From Bacteroides sp. (GTDB lineage Bacteria > Bacteroidota > Bacteroidia > Bacteroidales > Bacteroidaceae): a DNA stretch of 39,593 bases. The DNA is taken from contig JAGATY010000005.1 of assembly GCA_017621035.1 (NCBI GenBank), forward strand, positions 1 through 39,593, read 5' to 3'. The notes beneath the pieces are model-generated. The model did not search any database. It saw nothing but the letters and a program-made list of their open reading frames with translations, and was not told where the DNA came from. Made by a program: the position numbers and the translations under genes. Position 1 is the first letter of the stretch. The number at the start of each line of letters is the position of its first letter. Below are positions 6,931-15,849 of the stretch, in pieces.

Positions 6931-8154
6931 ATGAAAACGTATCAAGTAAACAGCGAAGGCTACTACGGGGAGTTTGGCGGAGCCTACATCCCCGAAATCC
7001 TGCACCGGTGCGTGGAGGAGCTGAAGAACGCCTACCTCGGCGTCATCGAGGACGAGAGTTTCAAGCGCGAGTTCCACCAGTTGCTGCGCGACTATGTGGG
7101 TCGTCCCTCGCCCCTCTACCTGGCGCATCGGCTGAGCGAGAAGTACGGCTGCAAGATTTATCTGAAGCGTGAGGACCTAAACCACACGGGGGCGCACAAA
7201 ATCAACAACGCCATCGGCCAGGTGATGCTCGCCAAGCGGATGGGCAAGTCGCGCATCATCGCCGAGACGGGAGCCGGTCAGCACGGCGTGGCCACCGCCA
7301 CGGTCTGTGCGCTGATGAACATGAAGTGTATCGTCTACATGGGCAAGACCGACGTGGAACGCCAGCACGTCAATGTGGAGAAGATGAAGATGCTGGGCGC
7401 CGAGGTACACCCCGTGACGAGCGGCAACATGACACTGAAGGATGCCACCAACGAAGCCATCCGCGACTGGTGCTGCCACCCCGCCGACACGTACTACGTC
7501 ATCGGTTCCACCGTCGGCCCGCACCCCTACCCCGACATGGTGGCACGCCTGCAGTCGGTCATCAGCGAGGAAATCAAGAAGCAACTACAGGAACAGGAAG
7601 GCCGCGACTATCCCGACTATCTGATGGCTTGTGTGGGCGGAGGAAGCAATGCCGCCGGCACCATCTACCATTACATCGACGACGAGCGTGTGCAAATCGT
7701 TCTGGCCGAAGCCGGAGGAAAGGGTATTGATACGGGACTCTCCGCCGCTACGATTCAGCTGGGCAAGATGGGTATCATCCACGGTGCCAAAACCCTCGTG
7801 ATGCAGAGCGAGGACGGACAGATAGAGGAGCCGTACAGCATTTCCGCCGGACTGGACTACCCGGGCATCGGCCCCATGCACGCCAACCTTACCCGCCAGA
7901 AGCGTGCCCTGGTACTGGCCATTAATGACGACGAGGCCGTCCGTGCCGCCTACGAACTGACCCGTCTGGAAGGTATCATTCCGGCTCTGGAGAGCGCACA
8001 CGCCCTCGGTGCCTTGGAGAAGATGCACTTCCGCCCCACGGATGTGGTGGTGCTGACCGTTTCGGGCAGAGGGGACAAGGATTTGGAAACGTATTTGAAT
8101 TATGAATTACGAATTATGAATTATGAAAACCTACAATTACAACACCCAATATAA
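6931..8154 (+). CDS. trpB: tryptophan synthase beta chain
   Basis: TrpB condenses indole with L-serine on pyridoxal phosphate to form tryptophan, normally with TrpA in an alpha2-beta2 complex. I start at the ATG at 6931, just past the attenuator; earlier in-frame codons would run back through the leader and are rejected. Signatures: '[10 protein letters not shown]' at 13-22, PLP lysine K90 in '[11 protein letters not shown]', the catalytic Glu in 'AETGAGQHG', the phosphate loop 'GGGSNA', and '[12 protein letters not shown]' near the C-terminus. At 407 residues it is slightly long: after the usual end (...GDKDLETYL) about 18 residues are encoded by an AT-rich 'aattatgaatt' repeat and overlap the first 32 bases of trpE. 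No trpA is present in the window. Confidence 0.97.
   Translation: MKTYQVNSEGYYGEFGGAYIPEILHRCVEELKNAYLGVIEDESFKREFHQLLRDYVGRPSPLYLAHRLSEKYGCKIYLKREDLNHTGAHKINNAIGQVMLAKRMGKSRIIAETGAGQHGVATATVCALMNMKCIVYMGKTDVERQHVNVEKMKMLGAEVHPVTSGNMTLKDATNEAIRDWCCHPADTYYVIGSTVGPHPYPDMVARLQSVISEEIKKQLQEQEGRDYPDYLMACVGGGSNAAGTIYHYIDDERVQIVLAEAGGKGIDTGLSAATIQLGKMGIIHGAKTLVMQSEDGQIEEPYSISAGLDYPGIGPMHANLTRQKRALVLAINDDEAVRAAYELTRLEGIIPALESAHALGALEKMHFRPTDVVVLTVSGRGDKDLETYLNYELRIMNYENLQLQHPI
8095..8122. repeat. aattatgaatt repeat at the trpB/trpE junction
   Basis: Three near-copies of (g)aattatgaattac lie exactly between the conserved end of trpB and the start of trpE. The repeat is of the same AT-rich type as those at 719-819 and 37665-37705. 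It has removed or displaced the original trpB stop, so translation continues to 8154. Confidence 0.8.
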
Positions 8155-9571
8155 GAATGTGCTCGGCGACCTGCATACACCCGTCAGCACATACCTGAAA
8201 GTGCGCGACCTCTTTCCGCAAAGCGCGCTCATGGAAAGCTCCGACTATCACGGAAGCGAGAACAACCGCTCGTTCATCGGCCTCGACCCGGTGGCCAGCA
8301 TCGGCATCAACCACGGCATCGCCACGATGACCTTCCCCGACGGCACGGTGGAAGAACGCCCCATCAGCAAGGACTACCGCGTGGAGAATGCCATCAGCGA
8401 CTTCCTCGCCCGCTTCCAGGTGGAGGGGGAATACAGCAACTACTGCGGACTCTACGGCTACACCACCTTCAACGCCGTGCGCTACTTCGAGGACATCGCC
8501 GTGAAGGACAGCCGCGATGCCAAGAACGACGCTCCGGACATGCTCTACATCCTCTACCGCTACCTGATTGTGTTCAACGACTTCCGCCACGAACTGCTGC
8601 TGGTGGAGATGATGCAGGAGGGCGACACAAGCCACCTCAATCAGATAGAGAAGGCGGTAAACAACCGCAACTTCACCACTTACGACTTCCGCGCCGTGGG
8701 CGAGACCACCAGCACACTGACCGACGAGGAGCACAAGGCAAACATCCGTCGGGGCATCGCCCACTGCCTGCGGGGCGACGTGTTCCAAATCGTCCTTTCG
8801 CGCCGGTTCGTGCAACGCTACGAGGGCGACGACTTCAAGCTCTACCGCGCGCTGCGGAGCATCAACCCCTCGCCCTACCTGTTCTACTTCGACTTCGGCG
8901 GCTTCCGCATCTTCGGCTCGTCGCCCGAGACGCATTGCAAGATTGAAGAATCTCCCACCCCTCAGTCCGGCGGACAGCTCCCCTCGGGCAGGGGAGCACT
9001 TCGGGCCACCATCGACCCGATAGCCGGCACCACCCGACGCACGGGTGACAAGGCGGAAGATGCCCGACTGACCGCCGCCCTGCTGGCCGACCCGAAGGAG
9101 AATGCCGAGCACGTGATGCTGGTCGATTTGGCCCGCAACGACCTCAGCCGCAACTGCCACGACGTGAAGGTGGAGTTCTACAAGGAACCGCAATACTACA
9201 GCCACGTCATCCACCTCGTCAGTCGGGTGAGCGGCGAGCTGGACAAGGGGGCGAATCCCATCAAGGCGTTCATCGACACCTTCCCCGCCGGTACGCTGAG
9301 CGGTGCGCCGAAGGTCCGCGCCATGCAGCTCATAAGCGAGTACGAGCCTCACAGCCGAGGAGCCTACGGCGGTTGCATCGGCTTCATCGGACTGAACGGC
9401 ACGCTCAACCAGGCCATCACCATCCGCACCTTCGTGAGCCGCAACAACGAACTGTGGTTCCAGGCCGGCGGCGGCATCGTGGCCAAGAGCAACGAGGAAT
9501 ATGAACTGCAGGAGGTGAACAACAAACTCGGCGCACTGAAGAAAGCGATAGTGCTGGCGGAGCGGATGTGA
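8123..9571 (+). CDS. trpE: anthranilate synthase component I
   Basis: TrpE converts chorismate and ammonia (from the TrpG glutaminase) to anthranilate, the first committed step of tryptophan synthesis. The N-terminal feedback site is present (L-M-E-S-S at 36-40). The chorismate-binding core is complete: '[10 protein letters not shown]', '[22 protein letters not shown]', '[11 protein letters not shown]', '[13 protein letters not shown]', '[15 protein letters not shown]', 'YGGCIGFIG'. At 482 residues it is 14-18 longer than expected. The excess is residues 277-294, encoded by a GC-rich hairpin repeat (8951-9004) between 'CKIEE' and 'ATIDPIAGT'. The start overlaps trpB by 32 bases, which suggests translational coupling. 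trpG, trpD, trpC, trpF and trpA, which usually follow in Bacteroides, are absent here. Confidence 0.96.
   Translation: MKTYNYNTQYKNVLGDLHTPVSTYLKVRDLFPQSALMESSDYHGSENNRSFIGLDPVASIGINHGIATMTFPDGTVEERPISKDYRVENAISDFLARFQVEGEYSNYCGLYGYTTFNAVRYFEDIAVKDSRDAKNDAPDMLYILYRYLIVFNDFRHELLLVEMMQEGDTSHLNQIEKAVNNRNFTTYDFRAVGETTSTLTDEEHKANIRRGIAHCLRGDVFQIVLSRRFVQRYEGDDFKLYRALRSINPSPYLFYFDFGGFRIFGSSPETHCKIEESPTPQSGGQLPSGRGALRATIDPIAGTTRRTGDKAEDARLTAALLADPKENAEHVMLVDLARNDLSRNCHDVKVEFYKEPQYYSHVIHLVSRVSGELDKGANPIKAFIDTFPAGTLSGAPKVRAMQLISEYEPHSRGAYGGCIGFIGLNGTLNQAITIRTFVSRNNELWFQAGGGIVAKSNEEYELQEVNNKLGALKKAIVLAERM
8951..9004. repeat. 54-bp hairpin repeat inserted in frame in trpE
   Basis: The element is exactly 18 codons long. 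It contains GTCCG-G-CGGAC (8965-8975) and GCTCCCCT-cgggc-AGGGGAGC (8977-8997), so it can fold as two adjacent hairpins. Its composition is unlike the flanking trpE sequence. I recall similar 'ctcccctcgggcaggggagc' elements in Bacteroides intergenic DNA, but I cannot confirm copy number here. Confidence 0.75.
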
Positions 9572-9648
9572 TACCAGAGTACAGAGAACAGAGTACAGAG
9601 GACAGAGGATTGGGCGGATGAGTTTAAAATATCGGAACTGAGATATAG

Positions 9649-9693
9649 ATACATTTTAGGCACAGGTTATGAGAATCTGTGCCTAAAATGTAT
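9649..9693. terminator. strong bidirectional terminator between trpE and the Crp-family gene
   Basis: ATACATTTTAGGCACAG (9649-9665) pairs perfectly over 17 bp with 9677-9693, with an 11-nt loop. The A/T-rich outer arms supply T-runs on both strands. It sits between the convergent ends of trpE (9571) and the Crp/Fnr gene (9765) and marks the end of the trp transcript after trpE. Confidence 0.85.
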
Positions 9694-9764
9694 ATTCTAC
9701 TTCCTTTGTTTAACTATCAGGGCAACAATAAAATATCTACTTGCTGAAGTTTATTCCAACATCT

Positions 9765-10430
9765 TCAATCCATCAGAAGCTTGGCTTCGGGGACGATGAT
9801 TTCTCCGCGATGCAGTTCTATAACACCTTTTTCTTCCAGATCGTTTAATGCTTTGGAGACACTCAGGCGAGTGACATTGATTTGTCCCGCCAGTTCTTCC
9901 ATCTTTATCTTAATGATTTTCTTACCGGCAGGGCGTTCCACATGATGCAGAATAAAGGCGGCAATGCGTTTCTCTGTTTGTGCTCCGGCTTTGCTCCAGA
10001 TGCGTTTGTTCAGTTGTTGGGCACGGTTGCAGAGCAGATTGGTATAGCTGAGGCGGAAGATTTCATACTTGAACAGTTCGCCCAGTATGAAAGACTTGTC
10101 GATGCTTACGGTATGAACCTCGTCCACAGCTATATAGTCGGCGCCGAAACAGGTCTCCATACCGAATAGAGAGTAAGGTTCCAGTACGTGGGGAGCTTGG
10201 AAGTACTCAAACACACAAAACTTATTGTGAGGTGCCGTAGTGATGGCGGCCACTTCGCCCCGCAACAAAAACTCGAAGCGGTTGCACGTGGTGCCGGCTT
10301 TCAATAGATACTCTCCCGGTTTGTACTTAGTAAAATGCAGTTTCACCTTTCCCAAAATGCTGGTCAGGTCTTCTTCCGTCATGCCTTGGAATAGCGGGAG
10401 CTGTAGTAGAGTTTCAAACATGCTGTGCAT
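9765..10430 (-). CDS. Crp/Fnr-family transcriptional regulator
   Basis: A 221-residue regulator. The N-terminal cyclic-nucleotide-binding-like beta-barrel (about 10-125, 'PLFQGMTEEDLTSILGKV...YKPGEYLLKAGTTCNRFEFLLRGEV') is joined by a long dimerisation helix to a C-terminal winged helix-turn-helix ('MEELAGQINVTRLSVSKALNDLEEKGVIELHRGEIIV'). The Cys residues in the N-terminal domain are not arranged like an Fnr iron-sulphur site. I take the ATG at 10430 as the start; an in-frame TTG at 10454 and an ATG at 10421 are alternatives. TACTTTTG on the minus strand at 10456-10463 may be its -7 box. It is divergent from the MarC-type gene. The effector and targets are unknown. Confidence 0.88.
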   Translation of the reverse strand: MHSMFETLLQLPLFQGMTEEDLTSILGKVKLHFTKYKPGEYLLKAGTTCNRFEFLLRGEVAAITTAPHNKFCVFEYFQAPHVLEPYSLFGMETCFGADYIAVDEVHTVSIDKSFILGELFKYEIFRLSYTNLLCNRAQQLNKRIWSKAGAQTEKRIAAFILHHVERPAGKKIIKIKMEELAGQINVTRLSVSKALNDLEEKGVIELHRGEIIVPEAKLLMD

Positions 10431-10574
10431 TGTGTCTTTTCTTCTGATTCTCAAACAAAAGTACTTATTCTTACAGGGTTTAAACCGATTGTGACCTCTT
10501 TTTTGTCTTTTTTATTATTTCTTCAACTTTTGCAAGTCTGATGAGGGTAGCCAACAAGAAGATTCTTTCGGTTG

Positions 10575-10607
10575 TTTGGAGAAGTGCATAAAAATAGATT
10601 ATATTTG
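10575..10607 (+). promoter_or_regulatory. promoter of the MarC-family gene
   Basis: TTTG (10575-10578), 21-bp spacer, TATATTTG (10600-10607). A strong AAAAGGAGG ribosome binding site (10622-10630) then sits 7 bases before the ATG at 10638. Confidence 0.75.
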
Positions 10608-10637
10608 CAACCGTATAATATAAAAGGAGGAATAGTT

Positions 10638-11228
10638 ATGTTTTCTATGTTCGATTGGCAACAGATGACGAGTGCTTTTATTGTGTTATTTGCCGTGATA
10701 GACATCATCGGGTCGATTCCTATTATCATCAACCTGAAAGAACAGGGCAAGCCGGTGAGCGCCATTAAGGCAACCCTGATTTCGGGAGCAATGATGGTGG
10801 CCTTTTTCTACGCAGGTGACATGATTCTGAAGCTTTTCCACGTGGACATTCAGTCGTTTGCGGTGGCCGGAGCCTTTGTTATCTTCCTGCTTTCGTTAGA
10901 GATGATTCTCGACATAGAGATATTCAAAAACCAAGGTCCTATTAAAGAGGCCACCCTGGTTCCTCTGGTCTTTCCCCTGTTGGCCGGTGCCGGCTCCTTC
11001 ACCACACTGCTTTCTCTGCGTGCCGAGTATGCCAGCATCAACATCTTGATTGCCTTGCTGTTGAACATGATTTGGGTCTACATTGTGCTCCGACTCACGG
11101 GCCGGGTGGAGCGAATGCTGGGAAAGGGAGGCATCTACCTTATCCGCAAGTTCTTCGGTATCATTCTGCTGGCCATCTCCGTCCGTCTTTTCATGGCAAA
11201 CATTACGCAGTTGATGGAAGCTTTCTAA
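10638..11228 (+). CDS. MarC/NAAT-family integral membrane protein
   Basis: A 196-residue inner-membrane protein with about six hydrophobic helices, typical in length for the MarC/NAAT family; some members (SnatA) transport neutral amino acids, while the role of most is unknown. Family motifs: 'FIVLFAVIDIIGSIPIIINL' in helix 1, 'GAFVIFLLSLEMIL', 'PLVFPLLAGAGSFTTLLSL' with the P-L-x-A-G-P/A-G pattern, and a C-terminal 'GIILLAISVRLFMANI'. I start at the ATG at 10638 because of the strong ribosome binding site; an in-frame extension back to 10572 would overlap the promoter. It is a single-gene transcription unit. Confidence 0.9.
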   Translation: MFSMFDWQQMTSAFIVLFAVIDIIGSIPIIINLKEQGKPVSAIKATLISGAMMVAFFYAGDMILKLFHVDIQSFAVAGAFVIFLLSLEMILDIEIFKNQGPIKEATLVPLVFPLLAGAGSFTTLLSLRAEYASINILIALLLNMIWVYIVLRLTGRVERMLGKGGIYLIRKFFGIILLAISVRLFMANITQLMEAF

Positions 11229-11440
11229 AATCTGCCCTCTGTTTTCTCTTATTGACAAAGTGTCAAAATGATAATCAAACCGCCTGAGAATCGCTTATTT
11301 CGGGCCGAGGGAGGGCTTGGTGGATATTTTTAAAGTGAAAATAGCTTATCTCGCTGACTGATAGATACATCGCGAAATGTTTACAGAAATTCTAGAGGTG
11401 AATAACTGTTAAATTGCCTCAGATACCCTCTTCTCGACCG
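11229..11440. other. 3' flank of the MarC gene, no gene seen
   Basis: This is unremarkable sequence between the MarC stop codon and the 21/22-bp tandem array. I see no clear intrinsic terminator and no open frame with a ribosome binding site. Confidence 0.5.
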
Positions 11441-11615
11441 GAAGATTTAAACCTTTGCCCCCTAACATTTAAACCTTTTGCCCGGAAGTTTTAAACTTTT
11501 GAGGCAAAACTCTTAGACTTTTGCGCAAAAAGTATCGGTCTTTTGGCTCGAAAAGTGGGACTTTTCACCCAAAAGTCTCGGTGTTTTGACCAAAAACCTC
11601 AGTATTTTAAGCGGT
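11441..11615. repeat. degenerate 21-22-bp tandem array with one hairpin per unit
   Basis: About eight units, each built around CTTTTG. Starts of this core fall at 11475, 11496, 11518, 11540, 11561 (CTTTTC) and 11583 (GTTTTG), with a weaker copy earlier (11452) and a last one near 11604, a spacing of 21-22 bp. Most units can form a small hairpin: ACTTTT/AAAAGT at 11517-11533, CTTTT/AAAAG at 11540-11555, GACTTTT/AAAAGTC at 11559-11577, GTTTT/AAAAC at 11583-11597. The array ends six bases before the stop codon of the rhomboid gene, at a convergent gene junction. Confidence 0.8.
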
Positions 11616-11620
11616 AAAGA

Positions 11621-12391
11621 TTAGGAAAGCGAGCTAGAATGGTCGTTTTTAAAAAGGTACAAGTTAGCGAATTCTTCTGTTTTCACACAATCCGTCACCG
11701 TTTCTTTGTTATTGCTATCAACTTGATAATCGCTTCCGCCACCCGATTCCTCGGTTTGAGGAGTCTCTTCGGGCAGTGTTTCCTCCTCGTCGCCCTCCTC
11801 TTCGTCGGCAAACGGGTTAGGGCGCTGAGGTCCCTTTCCTTTAAAGAAGATGGCACAAAGTGTTCCGGCAATGGCTCCGCTGAGATGACCTTCCCAAGAG
11901 GTGGTGGCTTTGGCAAAGTGTGGAAACATGTTCCACCAAAGGCCTCCGTATAAGAAAGTAATGAGCAAAGAGAGTGCAATCAGGGGGACATGCTTACGGA
12001 ACAATCCACTGAAGAACAGAAAGAAAGCCAATCCGTAAATAATACCACTGGCCCCAATGTGCCAGCCCGGCTTACCAATGCAAAAGGTGAGCAGACCGCA
12101 CCCAATCCAGATGGCATAGAAGATGTATGGGGCAATGTCGCGATAGAAATAGAAGAGACACCACGACAGAAAGAAGAAAGGCAGCGTGTTGGCCAAGAGA
12201 TGTCGCAGCGAACTATGCACCAGCGGGTGGGCAAAGATGCCAAAAACACCCCGTTGCTCCAAGGGATAGACACCCAGCGGTTTGAAGTCCCAGCCCATGC
12301 CTATCTCCAAGAACTTCAGCAAGTAAAGCACCAACAGCAAGAAAAGCGGAATGGCTGCCGAAAGCAATATGCGTCTGATTTCCGGTTTCAT
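11621..12391 (-). CDS. rhomboid-family intramembrane serine protease
   Basis: A 256-residue membrane protein. The rhomboid dyad is present: Ser115 in G-A-S-G ('WHIGASGIIYG') and His169 in 'WEGHLSGAIAG', together with the H-x8-H-x3-N type motif 'HSSLRHLLANTL' (59-70) that helps form the oxyanion hole. About six transmembrane helices occupy residues 8-185. After that comes a 70-residue cytoplasmic or periplasmic tail that is very acidic (poly-Glu/Asp at 197-208) and probably disordered, not part of the protease core. A TACTTTTG -7 box lies on the minus strand at 12400-12407. It is probably a single-gene unit. Substrates are unknown. Confidence 0.92.
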   Translation of the reverse strand: MKPEIRRILLSAAIPLFLLLVLYLLKFLEIGMGWDFKPLGVYPLEQRGVFGIFAHPLVHSSLRHLLANTLPFFFLSWCLFYFYRDIAPYIFYAIWIGCGLLTFCIGKPGWHIGASGIIYGLAFFLFFSGLFRKHVPLIALSLLITFLYGGLWWNMFPHFAKATTSWEGHLSGAIAGTLCAIFFKGKGPQRPNPFADEEEGDEEETLPEETPQTEESGGGSDYQVDSNNKETVTDCVKTEEFANLYLFKNDHSSSLS

Positions 12392-12490
12392 ACGGGTAAC
12401 AAAAGTAGCGCATTTTAGGCAATCGCACCAATTATTTGCCTGAAAACGAAAAAAAAAGCCCTTTTTGTTTCTGCTTTGTACTTTAATTCG

Positions 12491-12498
12491 TATTTTTG
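12491..12498 (+). promoter_or_regulatory. possible promoter of the glycogen operon
   Basis: TATTTTTG fits TAnnTTTG. A TTTG at 12464-12467 lies 23 bp upstream, slightly farther than usual. It would give a leader of about 100 nt before the debranching-enzyme ATG at 12607, which leaves room for leader regulation, although I found no convincing riboswitch fold. Confidence 0.4.
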
Positions 12499-12606
12499 GG
12501 CATCGCTTGCCAAAGGTGAGGTTTTAAAGGTCGAAAGCCTTACATCCAAACTTTCCGGCAGGCGCAAAAAGCTTTTGTATAATTAACCTTTAAATAATGC
12601 ACAACT

Positions 12607-14550
12607 ATGAGTTATTTACGATTTGACAAGACTCTGATGATCAATCTTCAGGAATCTTTGCCAAGGGAGATTCTGAGGACAAATCAGTCGGGGGCCTATC
12701 ATTGTACAACAATTGTAGATTGTAACACACGCAAGTATCATGGGCTACTGGTTATCCCTTGCCCTAACTTGGACGATGAGAATCATGTGCTGCTCTCTTC
12801 TTTAGATGAAACGGTAATTCAGCACGGTGCGGAGTTTAACCTGGGGTTACACAAATATCAAGGAAACAATTATAGCCCAAACGGCCATAAGTACATCCGC
12901 GAATTTGATTGTGAAAAAATCCCCGCAACCACCTACCGTGTGGGTGGCGTGATTCTCCGCAAAGAGAAGATTTTCGTTCATCAGGAGAACCGCATCCTGA
13001 TTCGTTACACCTTGGTAGATGCCCACTCGGCAACCACACTTCGCTTCCGTCCCTTCTTGGCATTCAGAAGCGTGCGTGAGTACACCCACGAGAATTCGCA
13101 GGCCAGCCGCGATTATCAAGAGGTGGAGAACGGAATCAAGACCTGCATGTACCCCGGTTACCCGGAACTGTTCATGCAGTTGAACAAAAAGAACACCTTC
13201 CACTTCCAGCCCGACTGGTATCGTGGCATTGAGTATCCCAAAGAACAAGAGCGCGGATATGACTTCAACGAAGACCTCTACGTGCCCGGATACTTTGAAG
13301 TGGACATCAAGAAGGGTGAAAGCATCGTCTTCTCGGCAGGTATCTCCGAGATTTCTCCCCGTCGCCTGAAGCAAATCTTCGAGGCCGAGGTAGAAGACCG
13401 TACACCCCGAAACAGTTTCTATCACTGTCTGAAGAACGCCGGCCGTCAGTTCCACAACAAGCAAGGTGAGAACCATTACATCCTGGCAGGCTATCCGTGG
13501 TTCAAGTGTCGTGCTCGCGACATGTTCATCGCCTTACCCGGCATCACGCTGGCAGTAGATGAACGCAATGAGTTTGAAACGGCTATGGACACGGCAGCCA
13601 AAGCCATCCGCCAGTTCATCAACGGTGAGACTGTGACTTACAAGATTTATGAAATGGAACATCCCGACGTGCTTTTGTGGGCCGTATGGTGTCTGCAACA
13701 GTTTGCCAAAGAGACTTCACGCACAGAGTGCAGAAAGAAGTATGGCGACTTGCTGGTAGAAATCATGCAGTTCATACTCGGTCGGAAACATGATAACCTC
13801 TTCCTCCATGAGAACGGACTGCTTTACACCAACGGTCGCGAAAAGGCTGTTACCTGGATGAACTCCACGGCCAACGGCCGTCCTGTAATCCCGCGTACCG
13901 GTTATGTGGTTGAAGTGAATGCCCTCTGGTACAACGCCCTCCGTTTTGTAGCAGACATGGTGCGTGAAGCAGGCGATATTGCCTTTGCCGACACACTGGA
14001 CGAACAGGCAGAACTTACCGGACAGTCATTCGTGGAAGTATTCCGCAACGAGTACGGCTATCTGTTTGATTATGTTGACGGTTATATGATGGACTGGAGC
14101 GTTCGCCCCAACATGATATTCGCCGTAGCTTTCGACTACTCTCCATTGGACCGCAACCAGAAGAAACAAGTGCTTGACATCGTAACGAAGGAACTGCTTA
14201 CTCCTAAAGGTCTGCGTACCCTCAGCCCGAAAAGTGGAGGCTATAACCCCAATTATGTAGGGCCTCAAATCCAACGCGATTATGCTTACCACCAAGGAAC
14301 TGCTTGGCCGTGGCTCATGGGCTTCTATATGGAGGCTTACTTGCGCATCTACAAGATGAGCGGTGTATCTGTAGTAGAACGCTACATGGTTGGTATGGAG
14401 GACGAAATGACTTCACACTGCATCGGTGCAATACCGGAACTGTTTGACGGAAACCCGCCATTCAAGGGACGTGGAGCCGTATCGTTTGCCATGAATGTGG
14501 CAGAGATTCTGCGCATCTTGAGATTATTGTCTAAGTATAATCAACAATGA
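12607..14550 (+). CDS. glycogen debranching enzyme (amylo-alpha-1,6-glucosidase, GH133 type)
   Basis: A 647-residue cytoplasmic enzyme predicted to hydrolyse alpha-1,6 branch points of glycogen or maltodextrins. The N-terminal bacterial GDE domain (about 15-230; 'NQSGAYHCTTIVDCNTRKYHGLLV') is followed by an (alpha/alpha)6 barrel (about 285-645). The hallmark 'GYPWFKCRARDMFIALPG' corresponds to the family's G-Y-P-W-F-x-x-W-G-R-D-T-F-I-x-x-P-G, with the usual Trp-Gly replaced by Arg-Ala but the Asp kept. Later signatures are 'TWMNSTANGRPVIPRTGYVVEVNALWYNAL' and 'YHQGTAWPWL'. It is the first gene of an operon: the GT4 gene starts 13 bases after its stop and the GH57 gene follows. Confidence 0.93.
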   Translation: MSYLRFDKTLMINLQESLPREILRTNQSGAYHCTTIVDCNTRKYHGLLVIPCPNLDDENHVLLSSLDETVIQHGAEFNLGLHKYQGNNYSPNGHKYIREFDCEKIPATTYRVGGVILRKEKIFVHQENRILIRYTLVDAHSATTLRFRPFLAFRSVREYTHENSQASRDYQEVENGIKTCMYPGYPELFMQLNKKNTFHFQPDWYRGIEYPKEQERGYDFNEDLYVPGYFEVDIKKGESIVFSAGISEISPRRLKQIFEAEVEDRTPRNSFYHCLKNAGRQFHNKQGENHYILAGYPWFKCRARDMFIALPGITLAVDERNEFETAMDTAAKAIRQFINGETVTYKIYEMEHPDVLLWAVWCLQQFAKETSRTECRKKYGDLLVEIMQFILGRKHDNLFLHENGLLYTNGREKAVTWMNSTANGRPVIPRTGYVVEVNALWYNALRFVADMVREAGDIAFADTLDEQAELTGQSFVEVFRNEYGYLFDYVDGYMMDWSVRPNMIFAVAFDYSPLDRNQKKQVLDIVTKELLTPKGLRTLSPKSGGYNPNYVGPQIQRDYAYHQGTAWPWLMGFYMEAYLRIYKMSGVSVVERYMVGMEDEMTSHCIGAIPELFDGNPPFKGRGAVSFAMNVAEILRILRLLSKYNQQ

Positions 14551-14563
14551 GAGGAGGAACAAA

Positions 14564-15823
14564 ATGAAAGTTTTAATGTTTGGATGGGAATTTCCTCCCA
14601 AAATATATGGCGGTCTGGCCGTTGCTTCGTATGGTATCACTAAGGGCTTAAGCTTACAGGGCGATGTGGAAACTACGTTCTACATGCCTCGTCCGTGTGG
14701 CGAAGAAGAGAAGTTCTTAAAGATAAGAGCCATGAATCAAGTGCCTATTGTTTGGCGTGATGTGGACTACAACTATCTGAAAGAACGCTTGAACGGACTG
14801 ATGACACCGGAAGAGTATTACGAATATCGCAACCATATCTATGCCGACTTTTCATACATGCCCGTAAATGACTTGGGATGCATGGAGTTTGGTACTGGTT
14901 ACAGTGGCAATTTACCGGAAGAAATCAACAACTTCTCCATCATTGCCGGTGTAGTAGCCCGCCAGCAGGAGTTCGATATTATTCATGCGCACGACTGGTT
15001 GACCTTCCCCGCAGGCGTACATGCCAAGATGGTAAGTGGCAAACCTCTCTGCATCCATGTGCATGCTACAGACTTTGACCGTTCGCGCGGTAAGGTGAAC
15101 CCGACGGTTTACTCTATTGAAAAGAACGGTATGGATCATGCGGACTGCATTATGTGTGTGTCTGAACTGACTCGTCAAACGGTAATCCATCAATATCATC
15201 AAGACCCGCGTAAGTGCGTAGCTATGCACAATGCCGTTTATCCGCTTTCGCAAGAGTATCAGGAGATACCGCGTCCGAAGCATGATAAAGAGAAAGTGGT
15301 AACCTTCCTGGGACGTATCACCATGCAGAAGGGACCGGAATACTTTGTGGAAGCCGCAGCTTTGGTACTTCAGCGTACCCGCAACATCCGCTTTGTAATG
15401 GCCGGTAGCGGTGACATGATGAACGCCATGATAAATCTGGTAGCCGAAAGAGGCATTGCTGACCGTTTCCACTTCCCTGGCTTTATGAAAGGAAAGCAGG
15501 TGTATGAGGTCTACAAGAACAGTGATGTGTTTGTAATGCCCTCCGTCTCCGAACCCTTTGGCATCGCTCCGTTGGAGGCCATGCAGTGTGGTACGCCATC
15601 CATCATCTCCAAGCAATCGGGTTGTGGCGAAATTCTGGATAAGGTAATCAAGACCGATTACTGGGACATTCACGCCATGGCAGATGCCATTTACTCCATC
15701 TGTACAAACCCGTCGCTCTTCCAATACTTACAAGAAGAGGGTATCAAAGAGGTGGATGAGATTACTTGGGAGAAGGTTGGCTTGCGTATTCGCGCCTGCT
15801 ACGATGAGTTACTTAAGAAATAA
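14564..15823 (+). CDS. GT4-family glycosyltransferase, glycogen-synthase-like
   Basis: A 419-residue GT-B fold transferase, probably the alpha-1,4-glucan synthase of the glycogen operon. N-terminal domain: 'GWEFPPKIYGGLAVASYGITKGL' (7-29), the glycine loop that contacts donor phosphate, and 'DIIHAHDWLTFPAG' (138-151). C-terminal domain: 'FLGRITMQKGPEYFVEAA' (248-265) with R251 and K256, and the E-x7-E motif E330/E338 in 'SEPFGIAPLEAM'. A strong AGGAGG lies 8-13 bases before the ATG. The donor (ADP- or UDP-glucose) cannot be decided from sequence. The GT5-type protein at 21741-22565 seems incapable of synthesis alone, so this GT4 protein is the better candidate for the synthase. Confidence 0.9.
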   Translation: MKVLMFGWEFPPKIYGGLAVASYGITKGLSLQGDVETTFYMPRPCGEEEKFLKIRAMNQVPIVWRDVDYNYLKERLNGLMTPEEYYEYRNHIYADFSYMPVNDLGCMEFGTGYSGNLPEEINNFSIIAGVVARQQEFDIIHAHDWLTFPAGVHAKMVSGKPLCIHVHATDFDRSRGKVNPTVYSIEKNGMDHADCIMCVSELTRQTVIHQYHQDPRKCVAMHNAVYPLSQEYQEIPRPKHDKEKVVTFLGRITMQKGPEYFVEAAALVLQRTRNIRFVMAGSGDMMNAMINLVAERGIADRFHFPGFMKGKQVYEVYKNSDVFVMPSVSEPFGIAPLEAMQCGTPSIISKQSGCGEILDKVIKTDYWDIHAMADAIYSICTNPSLFQYLQEEGIKEVDEITWEKVGLRIRACYDELLKK

Positions 15824-15849
15824 ACGGTAAATAATAAAACAATAATAAA

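Noticed and set aside
8114-9352. 412-codon minus-strand frame opposite trpE
   Set aside because: Val/Ala/His/Gly-rich shadow frame of a GC-rich gene; trpE on the other strand is unambiguous.
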